Source: Georgenia subflava
GTDB taxonomy: Bacteria > Actinomycetota > Actinomycetes > Actinomycetales > Actinomycetaceae
Direction: 5' to 3'
Assembly (NCBI RefSeq): GCF_009193155.1
Contig: NZ_VUKD01000003.1
Coordinates: forward strand, 558,001-622,000
DNA: 64,000 bases
Part shown: piece by piece, positions 54,819 to 63,364 of the stretch
Layout: each line of letters starts with the position of its first letter
Numbering within the stretch: the stretch's first letter is position 1
Made by a program: the position numbers and the translations under genes
The notes under the pieces: model-generated
What the model was told of the DNA's origin: nothing
The model's database searches: none
The model's input: only the letters and a program-made list of their open reading frames with translations

Positions 54819-55867
54819 TGACGCTGCCCCGCCTCCGCACCGGCGCCGCCCCCGCCCTCGCCGCCGTTCTGCCGCTGGCGGCCTGCTCGGCCGCGTCCAC
54901 GGGGACTGCTGGCGGGGACGACGGCCTCTCGGTGCTGGCCTCCTTCTACCCGCTGCAGTACGTCGCGGAGCAGGTCGGCGGCGACCACGTGAGCGTCGAG
55001 TCCGTGACGCCGCCCGGCGTCGACCCGCACGACCTCGAGCTCGCCCCGGCGGACGTCGCGCGCCTGGATGCCGCCGGCCTGGTCGTCTACCTCTCCGGGT
55101 TCCAGGCCGCGATGGACGAGGCGGTCGACGCCACCTCCCCCGCCCGGGTGCTGGACGTCGCCCCCGTCGCCGCCGAGACCGCGGAGGAGCACGCCGAGCA
55201 CGCCGGCGGGTCCGCCTCGGCCGAGGCCGGGCACGAGGACGAGGCCGGGCACGAGGACGAGGCCGGGCACGAGGACGAGGCCGGGCACGAGACCGACGCC
55301 GGCCACGAGGCCGAGGAGCACGGCGACGACCACGCCGGACACTCCCACGCCGACGGCGACCCGCACTTCTGGCTCGACCCGACCCGGCTGGCCGAGGTGG
55401 CCGACGCCGTCGCGGACGAGCTCTCCGACGTGGACCCCGACAACGCCGAGGACTACGCCGCCAACGCCGCGGCCCTGGTCGCCGAGCTGACCGCTCTCGA
55501 CGCGGACTACGCCGACACCCTGGAGACCTGCGAGACCCGCACGATCGTCGTCGGGCACGAGGCCTACGGCTACCTCGGCGAGCGCTACGACCTGGAGCAG
55601 GTCGGCATCTCGGGGCTCGACCCGGAGTCCGAGCCCTCCCCCGCCCGGCTCGCCGAGATCGGCGACGTCGTCGAGGCCGAGGGCGTCACGACGATCTTCG
55701 CCGAGAGCCTGGTCAACCGCCAGGTCTCGGAGTCCCTGGCCGCCGACCTCGGCGTCGAGGTCGCGGTCCTCGACCCGCTCGGCGCCCAGCTCGACCCCGC
55801 CGCCGACTACCAGGACGTCATGCGCACGAACCTGCAGGCGCTCGCCGACGCCCTCGCCTGCTCGTGA
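54818..55867 (+). CDS. znuA: Zinc ABC transporter substrate-binding lipoprotein
   Basis: 349 residues. Lipobox in LPLAACSAAS; cluster A-I metal-binding fold with SFYPLQYVAEQVGGDHV, PPGVDPHDLELAP (His ligand), HFWLDPTRLAEVADAV, VVGHEAYGYLGERYD and a C-terminal Asp/Glu region. A His/Glu/Asp loop (GHEDEA repeats, then HGDDHAGHSHADGDPH) lies before the second His ligand and probably captures zinc. I place the start at ATG 54818, the inferred transcription start; ATG 54803 would lie inside the promoter. First gene of znuA-znuC-znuB-zur. Confidence 0.94.
   Translation: MTLPRLRTGAAPALAAVLPLAACSAASTGTAGGDDGLSVLASFYPLQYVAEQVGGDHVSVESVTPPGVDPHDLELAPADVARLDAAGLVVYLSGFQAAMDEAVDATSPARVLDVAPVAAETAEEHAEHAGGSASAEAGHEDEAGHEDEAGHEDEAGHETDAGHEAEEHGDDHAGHSHADGDPHFWLDPTRLAEVADAVADELSDVDPDNAEDYAANAAALVAELTALDADYADTLETCETRTIVVGHEAYGYLGERYDLEQVGISGLDPESEPSPARLAEIGDVVEAEGVTTIFAESLVNRQVSESLAADLGVEVAVLDPLGAQLDPAADYQDVMRTNLQALADALACS
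55223..55294 (+). repeat. 18-bp coding tandem repeat in znuA
   Basis: GAGGCCGGGCACGAGGAC repeated four times (55223, 55241, 55259, 55277; the last ends in GACC), coding for EAGHED. The first three copies are identical at DNA level, so copy number may vary between strains, changing the length of the metal-binding loop in frame. Confidence 0.92.
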
Positions 55868-55917
55868 CGACCACGATCTCCCGGCGGCACGCACCGGAGG
55901 TGGGAGGATTGCCCGCC

Positions 55918-56697
55918 ATGGACCACCCCGTCAGCACCGACGACCTCTCGGTCGTGCTCGGCAGCTCCACGATCCTGCGCGGGATCGACATGACCGTCAC
56001 CGACGGCGAGACGGTGGCCCTCCTCGGGGCCAACGGCTCCGGCAAGTCCACGCTCGTCAAGGCGCTCGTCGGGGTCGTGCCGATCACGCGCGGGCGGGCC
56101 CGGCTCTACGGTCGCGACGTCACCACCGAGTCCCGCCAGGTCGCCTGGGGCCGGGTCGGCTACGTCCCCCAGCGCGTGACCGCCGGCGGCGGCGTGCCCG
56201 CCACCGCCCTCGAGGTCGTGACGTCCGGCCTGCTCGACGGCCGGCGGGTGCGGCCCGGTGCCGCGGGCCGCCGCCGGGCGCTCGAGGCCCTCGACCAGGT
56301 GGGGCTGGCCGACCGCGCCCGCGACAGCGTCCAGGTGTTCTCCGGGGGCCAGCAGCAGCGGGTCCTCATCGCCCGCGCCCTGGTCCGCGACCCCGACCTG
56401 CTGGTGCTCGACGAGCCGCTCGCCGGCATCGACCGCGACTCCAAGGAGCAGCTCGCCGGGACGCTCGCCACCCTTCACGAGGACGGCCGCACGATCCTCG
56501 TCGTCCTCCACGAGCTCGGCGAGCTCGGGCCCCTCGTCGAGCGCTGCGTCGTGCTGCGCCACGGGCGGGTCGTGCACGACGGCGCGCCGCCGCGGCCCGC
56601 ACCCGGGCACGACGACCCCGAGCACGAGCACGTCCACGCCCACGGCGGCGACCAGGTGCCCGACCACCACGTGCCCGACCTCAACGTGGAGCTGTGA
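55918..56697 (+). CDS. znuC: Zinc ABC transporter ATP-binding protein
   Basis: 259 residues. Walker A GANGSGKST, Q-loop VPQRV, signature FSGGQQQRVLIARAL, Walker B LLVLDEP, switch His in LVVLHELG. The C-terminus is His-rich (GHDDPEHEHVHAHGGDQ), a possible zinc-sensing or storage tail. ATG at 55918 has GGGAGGA about 10 nt upstream; an in-frame GTG at 55864 overlaps the znuA stop (GTGA) and would add 18 residues. Confidence 0.93.
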   Translation: MDHPVSTDDLSVVLGSSTILRGIDMTVTDGETVALLGANGSGKSTLVKALVGVVPITRGRARLYGRDVTTESRQVAWGRVGYVPQRVTAGGGVPATALEVVTSGLLDGRRVRPGAAGRRRALEALDQVGLADRARDSVQVFSGGQQQRVLIARALVRDPDLLVLDEPLAGIDRDSKEQLAGTLATLHEDGRTILVVLHELGELGPLVERCVVLRHGRVVHDGAPPRPAPGHDDPEHEHVHAHGGDQVPDHHVPDLNVEL

Positions 56698-57611
56698 TGG
56701 ACGTCCTCACCACCCTGGGCGCGATGCTCGCGAGCCCGCTCATGCAGCGGGCCCTGATCGTGGCGGTCCTCGTCGGCGTGGCCGCGCCGGTCATGGGCAC
56801 CTACCTCGTCCAGCGCCGCCTCGCCCTCCTCGGCGACGGGATCGGCCACGTGGCGCTCACCGGCGTCGCGATGGGCTGGCTCGCCGGGTCCGCGGCCGGC
56901 CTGACCCCGCACGACGCGCTGGCGGTGCCGGGCGCCGTCGTCGCCTCCGTCGTCGGTGCGCTGCTCATCGAGGTGGTCCGCGAGCGGGGCAAGACGAGCG
57001 GCGACGTCGCCCTCGCCCTGCTCTTCTACGGCGGCATCGCCGGCGGCGTCCTGCTCATCGGCCTGGCCGGGGGCACGACGGCGAACCTCAACGGCTACCT
57101 GTTCGGCTCCATCGCGACCGTGAGCACCCTGGACGTGTGGCTCACGGTGGTCCTGGCCGTGGTGATCCTCGGCGCGGGCCTCGGTCTGCGCCCCGCCCTG
57201 TTCGCCCTGTGCCACGACGAGGAGTTCGCCCGCGCGGCCGGTCTGCCGGTGCGGGCGCTCAACGTGCTCGTCGCCGTCATGGCGGCGCTGACGGTCTCCG
57301 TCGCCATGCGCGTCGTCGGCGTGCTGCTCGTCTCGGCGCTGATGATCGTGCCGGTCGCGATCGCGCAGCTCCTCTCGCGCTCCTTCCGGTCCACCATGGC
57401 CGTCGCGATGGGCATCGGCGTGGTCGTCTGCGTCGTCGGCCTGTCCGTCACCTACTTCTACGCGCTGTCCCCGGGTGCGACCATCGTCATCCTCGCGATC
57501 GGGGTCTACGCCGTAGTATCGATCGTGCGTCCGTTGCTCGGGCGTCCTGCGGCCGGCACCGACCCGCACCTGGACGTCGACGACGACGTCCAGGTACGAG
57601 AGGCAGCGTGA
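56697..57611 (+). CDS. znuB: Zinc ABC transporter permease
   Basis: 304 residues with about eight membrane helices, cluster-9 metal permease type: PVMGTYLVQRRLALLGDGIGH at the N-terminal side, GDVALALLFYGGIAGGVLLI, and the ATPase-contact region ARAAGLPVRALNVLVAVMAA. ATG at 56697 overlaps the znuC stop (TGATG). A GTG one codon earlier is possible. Confidence 0.93.
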   Translation: MDVLTTLGAMLASPLMQRALIVAVLVGVAAPVMGTYLVQRRLALLGDGIGHVALTGVAMGWLAGSAAGLTPHDALAVPGAVVASVVGALLIEVVRERGKTSGDVALALLFYGGIAGGVLLIGLAGGTTANLNGYLFGSIATVSTLDVWLTVVLAVVILGAGLGLRPALFALCHDEEFARAAGLPVRALNVLVAVMAALTVSVAMRVVGVLLVSALMIVPVAIAQLLSRSFRSTMAVAMGIGVVVCVVGLSVTYFYALSPGATIVILAIGVYAVVSIVRPLLGRPAAGTDPHLDVDDDVQVREAA

Positions 57612-57612
57612 G

Positions 57613-58023
57613 ATGTTACGCATGACTCGGCAGCGCTCCGCCATGAGCGAGCTGCTCGAGCAGACCGAGGACTTCCGCAGCGCCCAGCAGCTGCACGAGA
57701 TGCTGCGCGAGGCGGGCCAGTCGATCGGGCTGGCGACCGTCTACCGGACCCTGCAGTCCCTCGCGGAGGCCGGCGAGGTGGACGTGCTCCGCATCGACGA
57801 CGGCGAGAGCCTGTACCGCCGCTGCGCCCGGGCCGAGCACCACCACCACCTGGTCTGCCGCGAGTGCGGCTCGACGGTCGAGATCGAGGGCGCGACAGTC
57901 GAACGCTGGGCCGCCCGCGTCGCCCAGGACAACGGCTTCGTCGACGTCGACCACACCGCCGAGCTGTTCGGCACGTGCGCCGCCTGCGCCGCCCGCCGGT
58001 ACGGGGAGAGCGTCCGTGCCTGA
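57613..58023 (+). CDS. zur: Fur family regulator, zinc-type (Zur)
   Basis: 136 residues. Winged helix at residues about 5-75 (SAQQLHEMLREAGQSIGLATVYRTLQSL), metal-site HHHHLVCRECG and structural-zinc cysteines CREC and CAAC. Lies at the end of the znu operon, 1 nt after znuB, so it is likely autoregulated through the Zur box before znuA. ATG at 57613; ATG at 57622 is also possible. Confidence 0.93.
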   Translation: MLRMTRQRSAMSELLEQTEDFRSAQQLHEMLREAGQSIGLATVYRTLQSLAEAGEVDVLRIDDGESLYRRCARAEHHHHLVCRECGSTVEIEGATVERWAARVAQDNGFVDVDHTAELFGTCAACAARRYGESVRA

Positions 58024-58594
58024 CTTCCTGTCGTCGATGCCGTTCTGGTTCGTCTTGGCCTTCCTCTACGTCGGCGCCACGCTGCGCGGGCAGGGCATCT
58101 ACTGGCTGGGTCGTGTCGTGACCGAGCAGACGCTGCGCCGCACCCACCCGCACGAGGGCTGGCGCAAGCGCGTGCACGACTGGCTCCAGGGCGAGGGGAC
58201 CGCCCGGGGCATCGAGGTCATCCGCCGGTGGGGCCTGGTCGCCATCCCGTTCGCCTACCTCACCGTCGGCTTCCAGTCGATGATCATGGCCGGCGCCGGC
58301 GTCCTGCGGATCGGCTGGGGACGATTCTCGCTCGCGCAGGTCCCGGGGGCGCTGGCCTGGGCTGCCATCTACTCCACCATCGGCTTCGCCGTGTGGGAGG
58401 CGGCCCTCGCCGCCGCGGCGGGGTCCCCGTGGGGCATCGCGGGCATCGCGGCGCTGCTGGTCGTCGGCGTGGCGACCTTCGCGGTGCACCGCCGCCGCAC
58501 CCGGCACACGGCCGTGCCCCTGCTCGTCAACCCGGTGGACGAGCCCACCCCGGCCACGGCGGCGACACCGGACACCGCCCGCCGCCCGGAGTAG
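58016..58594 (+). CDS. DedA/VTT-like membrane protein
   Basis: 192 residues with four or so membrane segments and the DedA-type core RRWGLVAIPFAYLTVGFQSM followed by AGAGVLRIGWGRFSLAQVPG and ALAWAAIYSTIGF. Family members are flippases or support envelope homeostasis; the exact substrate is unknown here. GTG at 58016 overlaps the zur stop by 8 nt, so it belongs to the zinc operon transcriptionally; whether it is related to zinc is open. Confidence 0.83.
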   Translation: MPDFLSSMPFWFVLAFLYVGATLRGQGIYWLGRVVTEQTLRRTHPHEGWRKRVHDWLQGEGTARGIEVIRRWGLVAIPFAYLTVGFQSMIMAGAGVLRIGWGRFSLAQVPGALAWAAIYSTIGFAVWEAALAAAAGSPWGIAGIAALLVVGVATFAVHRRRTRHTAVPLLVNPVDEPTPATAATPDTARRPE

Positions 58595-58622
58595 TCCGGC
58601 CGACCTGGCTGGTCCCGCCGAC

Positions 58623-59420
58623 CTACCCCGGCGCCCCGGGAGCCGGTGACGGGCGGTCGACGGCGCCGCCGTAGCGGCGGTCGCGCCGGGCGTAGGTCTC
58701 CACGGCCCGCCAGAGGGTGCGCCGGTCGACGTCGGGCCACGCGTCGTCGATGAAGACCATCTCGGCGTAGGCGGACTGCCAGAGCAGGAAGTTCGAGGTC
58801 CGCTGCTCCCCGCCGGTGCGCAGGAACATGTCGACGTCGGGCAGGTCGGGCTCGTCGAGGTGACGCGCCAGCGTGCGTTCGGTGATCTTCTCCGGGTCGA
58901 GCCGTCCGGCGGCGACCTCGCGGGCCACGGACCGGGCGGCGTCGGCGATCTCGGCCCGCCCGCCGTAGTTGACGCACATCGTCAGCGTGCAGACGGTGTT
59001 GTGGCGGGTCTGCTCCTCCGCCCGCTCGAGCTCGCTGACGACGGACCGCCACAGCCGCGGGCGCCGGCCGGCCCACCGCACCCGCACGCCCCATGCGTCC
59101 ATCTGGTCGCGCCGGCGGTGGAGGACGTCGCGGTTGAACCCCATGAGGAAGCGGACCTCCTCCGGCGACCGCTTCCAGTTCTCGGTGGAGAACGCGTAGG
59201 CGGACACGTGCGTGATGCCCAGCTCGATCGCGCCGGCGACGACGTCGAGCAGGGCCGCCTCCCCCGCCTTGTGCCCCTCGACCCGGGGCAGCCCGCGGGC
59301 GTTGGCCCACCGGCCGTTGCCGTCCATCACGACCGCGACGTGCCGCGGCACGAAGCGGGGGTCCATGGCCGGGGCGACGGCGCCGGAGGGGTGCGGCGGC
59401 GGGTGCACGGGCGTCCTCAT
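58623..59420 (-). CDS. uppS: Isoprenyl transferase (cis-prenyl, UppS family)
   Basis: 265 residues. Condenses isopentenyl diphosphate to make long cis-polyprenyl carriers for cell-wall synthesis. Motifs: [18 protein letters not shown] (catalytic Asp), [34 protein letters not shown]. Exact chain length (Z-decaprenyl versus shorter) is not readable. ATG at 59420; follows recO on the same strand, as is common. Confidence 0.94.
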   Translation of the reverse strand: MRTPVHPPPHPSGAVAPAMDPRFVPRHVAVVMDGNGRWANARGLPRVEGHKAGEAALLDVVAGAIELGITHVSAYAFSTENWKRSPEEVRFLMGFNRDVLHRRRDQMDAWGVRVRWAGRRPRLWRSVVSELERAEEQTRHNTVCTLTMCVNYGGRAEIADAARSVAREVAAGRLDPEKITERTLARHLDEPDLPDVDMFLRTGGEQRTSNFLLWQSAYAEMVFIDDAWPDVDRRTLWRAVETYARRDRRYGGAVDRPSPAPGAPG

Positions 59421-59457
59421 GCGGCACCACCAGAGGTGACCGGGAGGTGCGAGCCGT

Positions 59458-60189
59458 TCATGCGCGCTCGACCATGCGAAGGGAGCGCAACTGTCGCTCG
59501 AGGTGCCACTGCAGGTAGGAGGCGACCAGGCCGGACGCCTCCTTCCGGTGGCGGTTCTCCGAGCTGTCGGCCTCGGTCCACGTGCCCGAGAGCAGGGCGC
59601 CCAGCAGGGACATGGTCTCCGGGGCCGGGGAGGCCGAGCCGGGCGGCCGGCAGCCGTCGCACACCGCACCGCCGGCAGGGGCGTTGAAGGCCCGGTGCGG
59701 ACCGTCGGCCCCGCACCGGGCGCAGTCGTAGCAGCTCGGCGCCCAGCCCGCGACGGCGAGCGAGCGCAGCAGGTAGGAGTCCAGCACGAGGGACGCGGCG
59801 TGCCGGCGGGTGGCGAGCGCGTGGAGCGCGCCGATGAGCAGCAGATACTGCTGCGGGGCCGGCTCGCGCTCGATCTCGGTGAGCCGGCCGGCGGTCTCCA
59901 CCATCGCGGTGGCGGTGGTGTAGAGCGAGTAGTCACCGCCCAGTGAGCGCCCGTAGGGGGCGATGGTCTCGACCTGGGTGACGGTGTCGAGGTTCCGGCC
60001 GAGATAGAGCTGGACGTCGACGACGCCGAAGGGCTCCAGCCGCGCCCCGAACTTGCTGGAGGTGCGCCGCACCCCCTTGGCCACGGCCCGGACCTGCCCG
60101 TGCTCACGGGTCAGGAAGGTGATGATGCGGTCGGCCTCACCGAGCTTGTGGGTGCGCAGCACCACAGCCTCGTCCCGGTAGAGCTTCAC
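59458..60189 (-). CDS. recO: DNA repair protein RecO
   Basis: 243 residues. N-terminal OB fold ([20 protein letters not shown]), helical domain and a zinc finger with CYDCARCG and CDGC pairs. Mediates RecFOR-dependent RecA loading. GTG at 60189. Probably co-transcribed with the upstream unknown gene and with uppS downstream. Confidence 0.94.
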   Translation of the reverse strand: MKLYRDEAVVLRTHKLGEADRIITFLTREHGQVRAVAKGVRRTSSKFGARLEPFGVVDVQLYLGRNLDTVTQVETIAPYGRSLGGDYSLYTTATAMVETAGRLTEIEREPAPQQYLLLIGALHALATRRHAASLVLDSYLLRSLAVAGWAPSCYDCARCGADGPHRAFNAPAGGAVCDGCRPPGSASPAPETMSLLGALLSGTWTEADSSENRHRKEASGLVASYLQWHLERQLRSLRMVERA

Positions 60190-60221
60190 CCCGCCATCAT
60201 CCCAGGTGGCCGGCGCCGCGC

Positions 60222-61376
60222 CTACCGCCCGCGCCGGGCGAGCCGGTCACGCACGGCGGGTGCCAGGCCGAGGCCGGTCTCGAGGACCACGAGCACCACG
60301 TGCGCGGCGAGGTAGTACCAGCCGGCGGCCACGTACCACCACGGCGCCCCGTCGAGCGCCGTCGCCAGCACCAGGCCGCCGAGCGCGGCGGCGGCGACCA
60401 GGTACGCGACCAGCCCCCTGGAGCGCGCGGTGCCGGGCAGCTGGGACGGGTCGTAGTGCGCCGGGTCGGTGACGAGCCCGTGCGCCACCGTCCAGGCCCG
60501 CCAGACGAGCAGCGCGGGCATCGCCAGGCACAGCGCGAAAGCGGCGAGGATGAGTACGACGCCGACGCCGTCCCAGCCTGCGGCGATGACCCCGACGAGC
60601 AGAGCCACAGCGACCCACGCGGTGACCGTGGCGCGCCGGAACCTGCGGGGCCCGAAGAGCCGCCGCGCCACGGCTGTCAACCGGGTCGCGGCGCGCTCCC
60701 ACGTCCCGCCGGCGCGGGTGCCGACCCACCCGGGCGGCGGGAACGGCTGCCCGAAGGAACGGTCGGCACGCGCCGCCCCGGCCCGTGAAGCACCGGGCGA
60801 CCGTCCGGACCGGGACGTCCCGGGCGCCCGAGCCGGTCCGAGCTCCACCTCGAGGCCCGCCACCAGTCTCTCGGCGAGCGACTCGAGCACGTCCAGTCCG
60901 TGCTCGTCGTCCCAGGTCAGGGTCAGGACGAGCGCGTCGGCCGAGCCGGACGGGACGACGACGGCGACCACGCGCACGTCGGGACCGGTGCGCCCGCCCC
61001 ACGGGCGCGTCGAGAGCAGGGTGACCGGGCCGTGCGGGGACCCCACCACGCGGTGCCGCGGGAGCACCGGCTGCCCGGGTTCCGCCGGCGGCGGCTGCGC
61101 GAGGCGGGTACGGGCGCGTCCGGCGGTGACGGCGAGCGCGCGGCGCTCGACGAGCAGCGTCGGCCGGTGCCGGTCGGGCGTGTCCGCGGCCGCGACGTCT
61201 GCCGGGGGCGTGGTGAGGACCGCCACGCCCACCGGCCCGCCGGGCGCCTCGAGCACCTCCCAGGGGTCGACGAGGAGCGGCGGGCCGTCATGTCCGAAGA
61301 CCGTGACGTCGCGCTGCGGTGTCCATCCCAGCCCGGGCGGCAGGTGCCAGTCGCGGAGGGGTCGTGCGGCTGCCAT
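60222..61376 (-). CDS. Unknown protein with soluble N-terminal domain and C-terminal membrane helices
   Basis: 384 residues, not recognised. Residues 1 to about 180 are soluble and beta-rich ([40 protein letters not shown]); an Arg/Gly/Pro linker follows; then at least four membrane segments ([74 protein letters not shown]). Lies 31 nt after leuA and 32 nt before recO on the same strand, so likely in the leuA transcript. Confidence 0.75.
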   Translation of the reverse strand: MAAARPLRDWHLPPGLGWTPQRDVTVFGHDGPPLLVDPWEVLEAPGGPVGVAVLTTPPADVAAADTPDRHRPTLLVERRALAVTAGRARTRLAQPPPAEPGQPVLPRHRVVGSPHGPVTLLSTRPWGGRTGPDVRVVAVVVPSGSADALVLTLTWDDEHGLDVLESLAERLVAGLEVELGPARAPGTSRSGRSPGASRAGAARADRSFGQPFPPPGWVGTRAGGTWERAATRLTAVARRLFGPRRFRRATVTAWVAVALLVGVIAAGWDGVGVVLILAAFALCLAMPALLVWRAWTVAHGLVTDPAHYDPSQLPGTARSRGLVAYLVAAAALGGLVLATALDGAPWWYVAAGWYYLAAHVVLVVLETGLGLAPAVRDRLARRGR

Positions 61377-61407
61377 CGGTCCTCGGTACGGGCGTCGCCG
61401 GTGCGGC

Positions 61408-63165
61408 TCAGCGCCCGGCGCGGTTGACGGCCGAGACGATGGCCTTGAAGGAGGCCGTCATCGTCGACGGGTCGATGCCCACGCCCCACAGCACCTGGCC
61501 GCCCACCTCGCACTCGACGTAGGAGGCCGCGGTCGCGTCCCCGCCGGCCGAGAGGGCGTGCTCGGCGTAGTCGAGGACGTTCACCTCGACCCCGACCTCC
61601 CCCAAGGCGTTGACGAAGGCGTCGATGGGGCCGTTGCCGGTGGCGGCGACGACCTTCTCCTCGCCGGCGTCGACCAGCGTCACGGTCAGGACGGCGTCCT
61701 CGCCCTCGCCGGCGGTCGTGACGGTCGTGCCCTCGAGGGCGAAGCGCCCCCACGGCTCGAGCCCCATGGCCGCGCTGTGGGGCAGGTACTCGTCGGCGAA
61801 GATCGACCACAGCTGCTCGGCGTCGATCTCGCCGCCGTAGGCGTCGGTGTGCTTCTGGACGATGCCGGACAGCTCGATCTGCAGACGGCGCGGCAGGTCG
61901 AGGTGCCGGGTGGACGACAGCAGGTAGGCGACACCGCCCTTGCCGGACTGGGAGTTGACCCGCACGACCGCCTCGTAGCTGCGGCCGACGTCCTTGGGGT
62001 CGATCGGCAGGTACGGCAGCTCCCAGACGACGGCGGACTCCTCGCCCCCGGCGGCCGCGACCCGCTCGTCGCGGGCGGTGAAGCCCTTCTTGATCGCGTC
62101 CTGGTGGGAGCCTGAGAAGGACGTGTAGACGAGGTCGCCGCCGTACGGGTGGCGCGGGTGGACGTCCATCTGGGTGCACGCCTCGACGGTGCGGCGCACG
62201 CCGTCGATGTCGGAGAAGTCGATCATCGGGTCGATGCCCTGGCTGAACAGGTTCAGGCCGAGGGTGACGAGGTCGACGTTGCCGGTGCGCTCGCCCTGGC
62301 CGAAGAGGCAGCCCTCCACCCGGTCGGCGCCCGCGAGCAGGCCCAGCTCGGCGGCCGCGACCCCGGTACCGCGGTCGTTGTGGGGGTGCAGCGAGAGGGC
62401 GATGTGCTCGCGGCGGGACAGGTGCCGGCTCATCCACTCGATCTGGTCGGCGTACACGTTCGGGGTCGCGCGCTCGACGGTGGCGGGCAGGTTGAGGATG
62501 ATCTCGCGCCCGTCCTCGGGCTGCCACACGTCCATGACGGCCTCGCAGACCTCCAGGGCGTAGTCGAGCTCGGTGTCGACGAAGATCTCCGGCGAGTACT
62601 GGTAGCCGAAGACCGTGTCGTCGGGCAGGACCTTCTCGGCGTAGGCGAGGACCTCGCGGGTGCCGGACGACGCGAGCTCCTTCGTCGCCTCACGGTCGTT
62701 GCGGAACACGATGTCGCGGAAGACCGGGGCGGTGGCGTTGTACAGGTGCACCGTGGCGCGCGGGAAGCCGACGAGCGAGTCGATGGTGCGGTGGATCAGC
62801 TCCGGACGCGACTGGGTGAGCACGGACACGGTCACGTCCTCCGGCACGGCGTCGCCGGCGACGAGGGAGCGCACGAAGTCGAAGTCGGTCTGCGAGGCGG
62901 CGGGGAAGCCGATCTCGATCTCCTTGTAGCCCATGCGCACGAGCAGGTCGAACATCTGCCGCTTGCGCTGGGCGTTCATCGGCTCGATGAGGGCCTGGTT
63001 GCCGTCGCGCAGGTCGGTGGACAGCCACCGCGGGGCGCGGGTGGTGCGCCGGCTCGGCCAGGTGCGGTCCGGCAGGTCGACGCCGTTGGTCTCCTCGAAC
63101 GGGCGGTACTTGGCCACCGGCATGGCGGAGGGCTGCTGGGCGGTGATGTGGTGCTGCGTCTTCAT
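61408..63165 (-). CDS. leuA: 2-isopropylmalate synthase
   Basis: First enzyme of leucine biosynthesis: acetyl-CoA plus 2-oxoisovalerate to 2-isopropylmalate. 585 residues, the actinobacterial class. Motifs: LSTDLRDGNQALIEPM (metal Asp), SLHPHNDRGTGVAAAELG (metal His), GCLFGQGERTGNVDL, and a C-terminal LeuA dimer/allosteric domain for leucine feedback. ATG at 63165 with GAGGAAG upstream. The Shine-Dalgarno region (63173-63181) is complementary to a leader segment at 63216-63224, indicating attenuation. Confidence 0.96.
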   Translation of the reverse strand: MKTQHHITAQQPSAMPVAKYRPFEETNGVDLPDRTWPSRRTTRAPRWLSTDLRDGNQALIEPMNAQRKRQMFDLLVRMGYKEIEIGFPAASQTDFDFVRSLVAGDAVPEDVTVSVLTQSRPELIHRTIDSLVGFPRATVHLYNATAPVFRDIVFRNDREATKELASSGTREVLAYAEKVLPDDTVFGYQYSPEIFVDTELDYALEVCEAVMDVWQPEDGREIILNLPATVERATPNVYADQIEWMSRHLSRREHIALSLHPHNDRGTGVAAAELGLLAGADRVEGCLFGQGERTGNVDLVTLGLNLFSQGIDPMIDFSDIDGVRRTVEACTQMDVHPRHPYGGDLVYTSFSGSHQDAIKKGFTARDERVAAAGGEESAVVWELPYLPIDPKDVGRSYEAVVRVNSQSGKGGVAYLLSSTRHLDLPRRLQIELSGIVQKHTDAYGGEIDAEQLWSIFADEYLPHSAAMGLEPWGRFALEGTTVTTAGEGEDAVLTVTLVDAGEEKVVAATGNGPIDAFVNALGEVGVEVNVLDYAEHALSAGGDATAASYVECEVGGQVLWGVGIDPSTMTASFKAIVSAVNRAGR

Positions 63166-63171
63166 CGGTCT

Positions 63172-63252
63172 TCCTCGTCGCTGGTGCGTCTCGATGGCCA
63201 GGCACGACGATCGCCGCGACGAGGAGCCGGCCTCAGAAGGCCTCGTCGCGGC
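63172..63252 (-). promoter_or_regulatory. leuA leader attenuator (mutually exclusive hairpins)
   Basis: Arm 1 GCCGCGACGAGG (63252-63241) pairs perfectly with arm 2 CCTCGTCGCGGC (63224-63213), 12 bp. Arm 2 can instead pair for 10 bp with arm 3 GCGACGAGGA (63181-63172), which is the leuA ribosome binding site. Arm 1 overlaps the last codons of the Leu-rich leader peptide, so ribosome position decides which hairpin forms. Confidence 0.75.
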
Positions 63253-63295
63253 ACGGAAGGAGCAGCAGGTGCTGCCCAGGGCGGACCATGCGCAC
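63233..63295 (-). CDS. leuA leader peptide with four consecutive leucine codons
   Basis: 20-codon ORF starting at GTG 63295 (or 18 codons from ATG 63289), reading ...PGQHLLLLPCRDEAF and ending in TGA at 63235-63233, 67 nt before leuA. The Leu codons are CTG CTG CTC CTT. GTG 63295 lies exactly 6 nt after the -10 box TAACCT, so the leader is translated as a leaderless message. Role: ribosome stalling when charged tRNA-Leu is short. Confidence 0.82.
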   Translation of the reverse strand: MRMVRPGQHLLLLPCRDEAF

Positions 63296-63301
63296 GTGGC
63301 G

Positions 63302-63330
63302 AGGTTAGCGCGCCGCGCAGGCGTCGTCAC
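63302..63330 (-). promoter_or_regulatory. leuA promoter
   Basis: On the minus strand: -35 GTGACG (63330-63325), 17-bp spacer, -10 TAACCT (63307-63302), inferred transcription start at the GTG of the leader peptide (63295). Confidence 0.6.
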
Positions 63331-63364
63331 GCCGCGTCCGCGGCCGTCTCAGATCCGGGACTGC

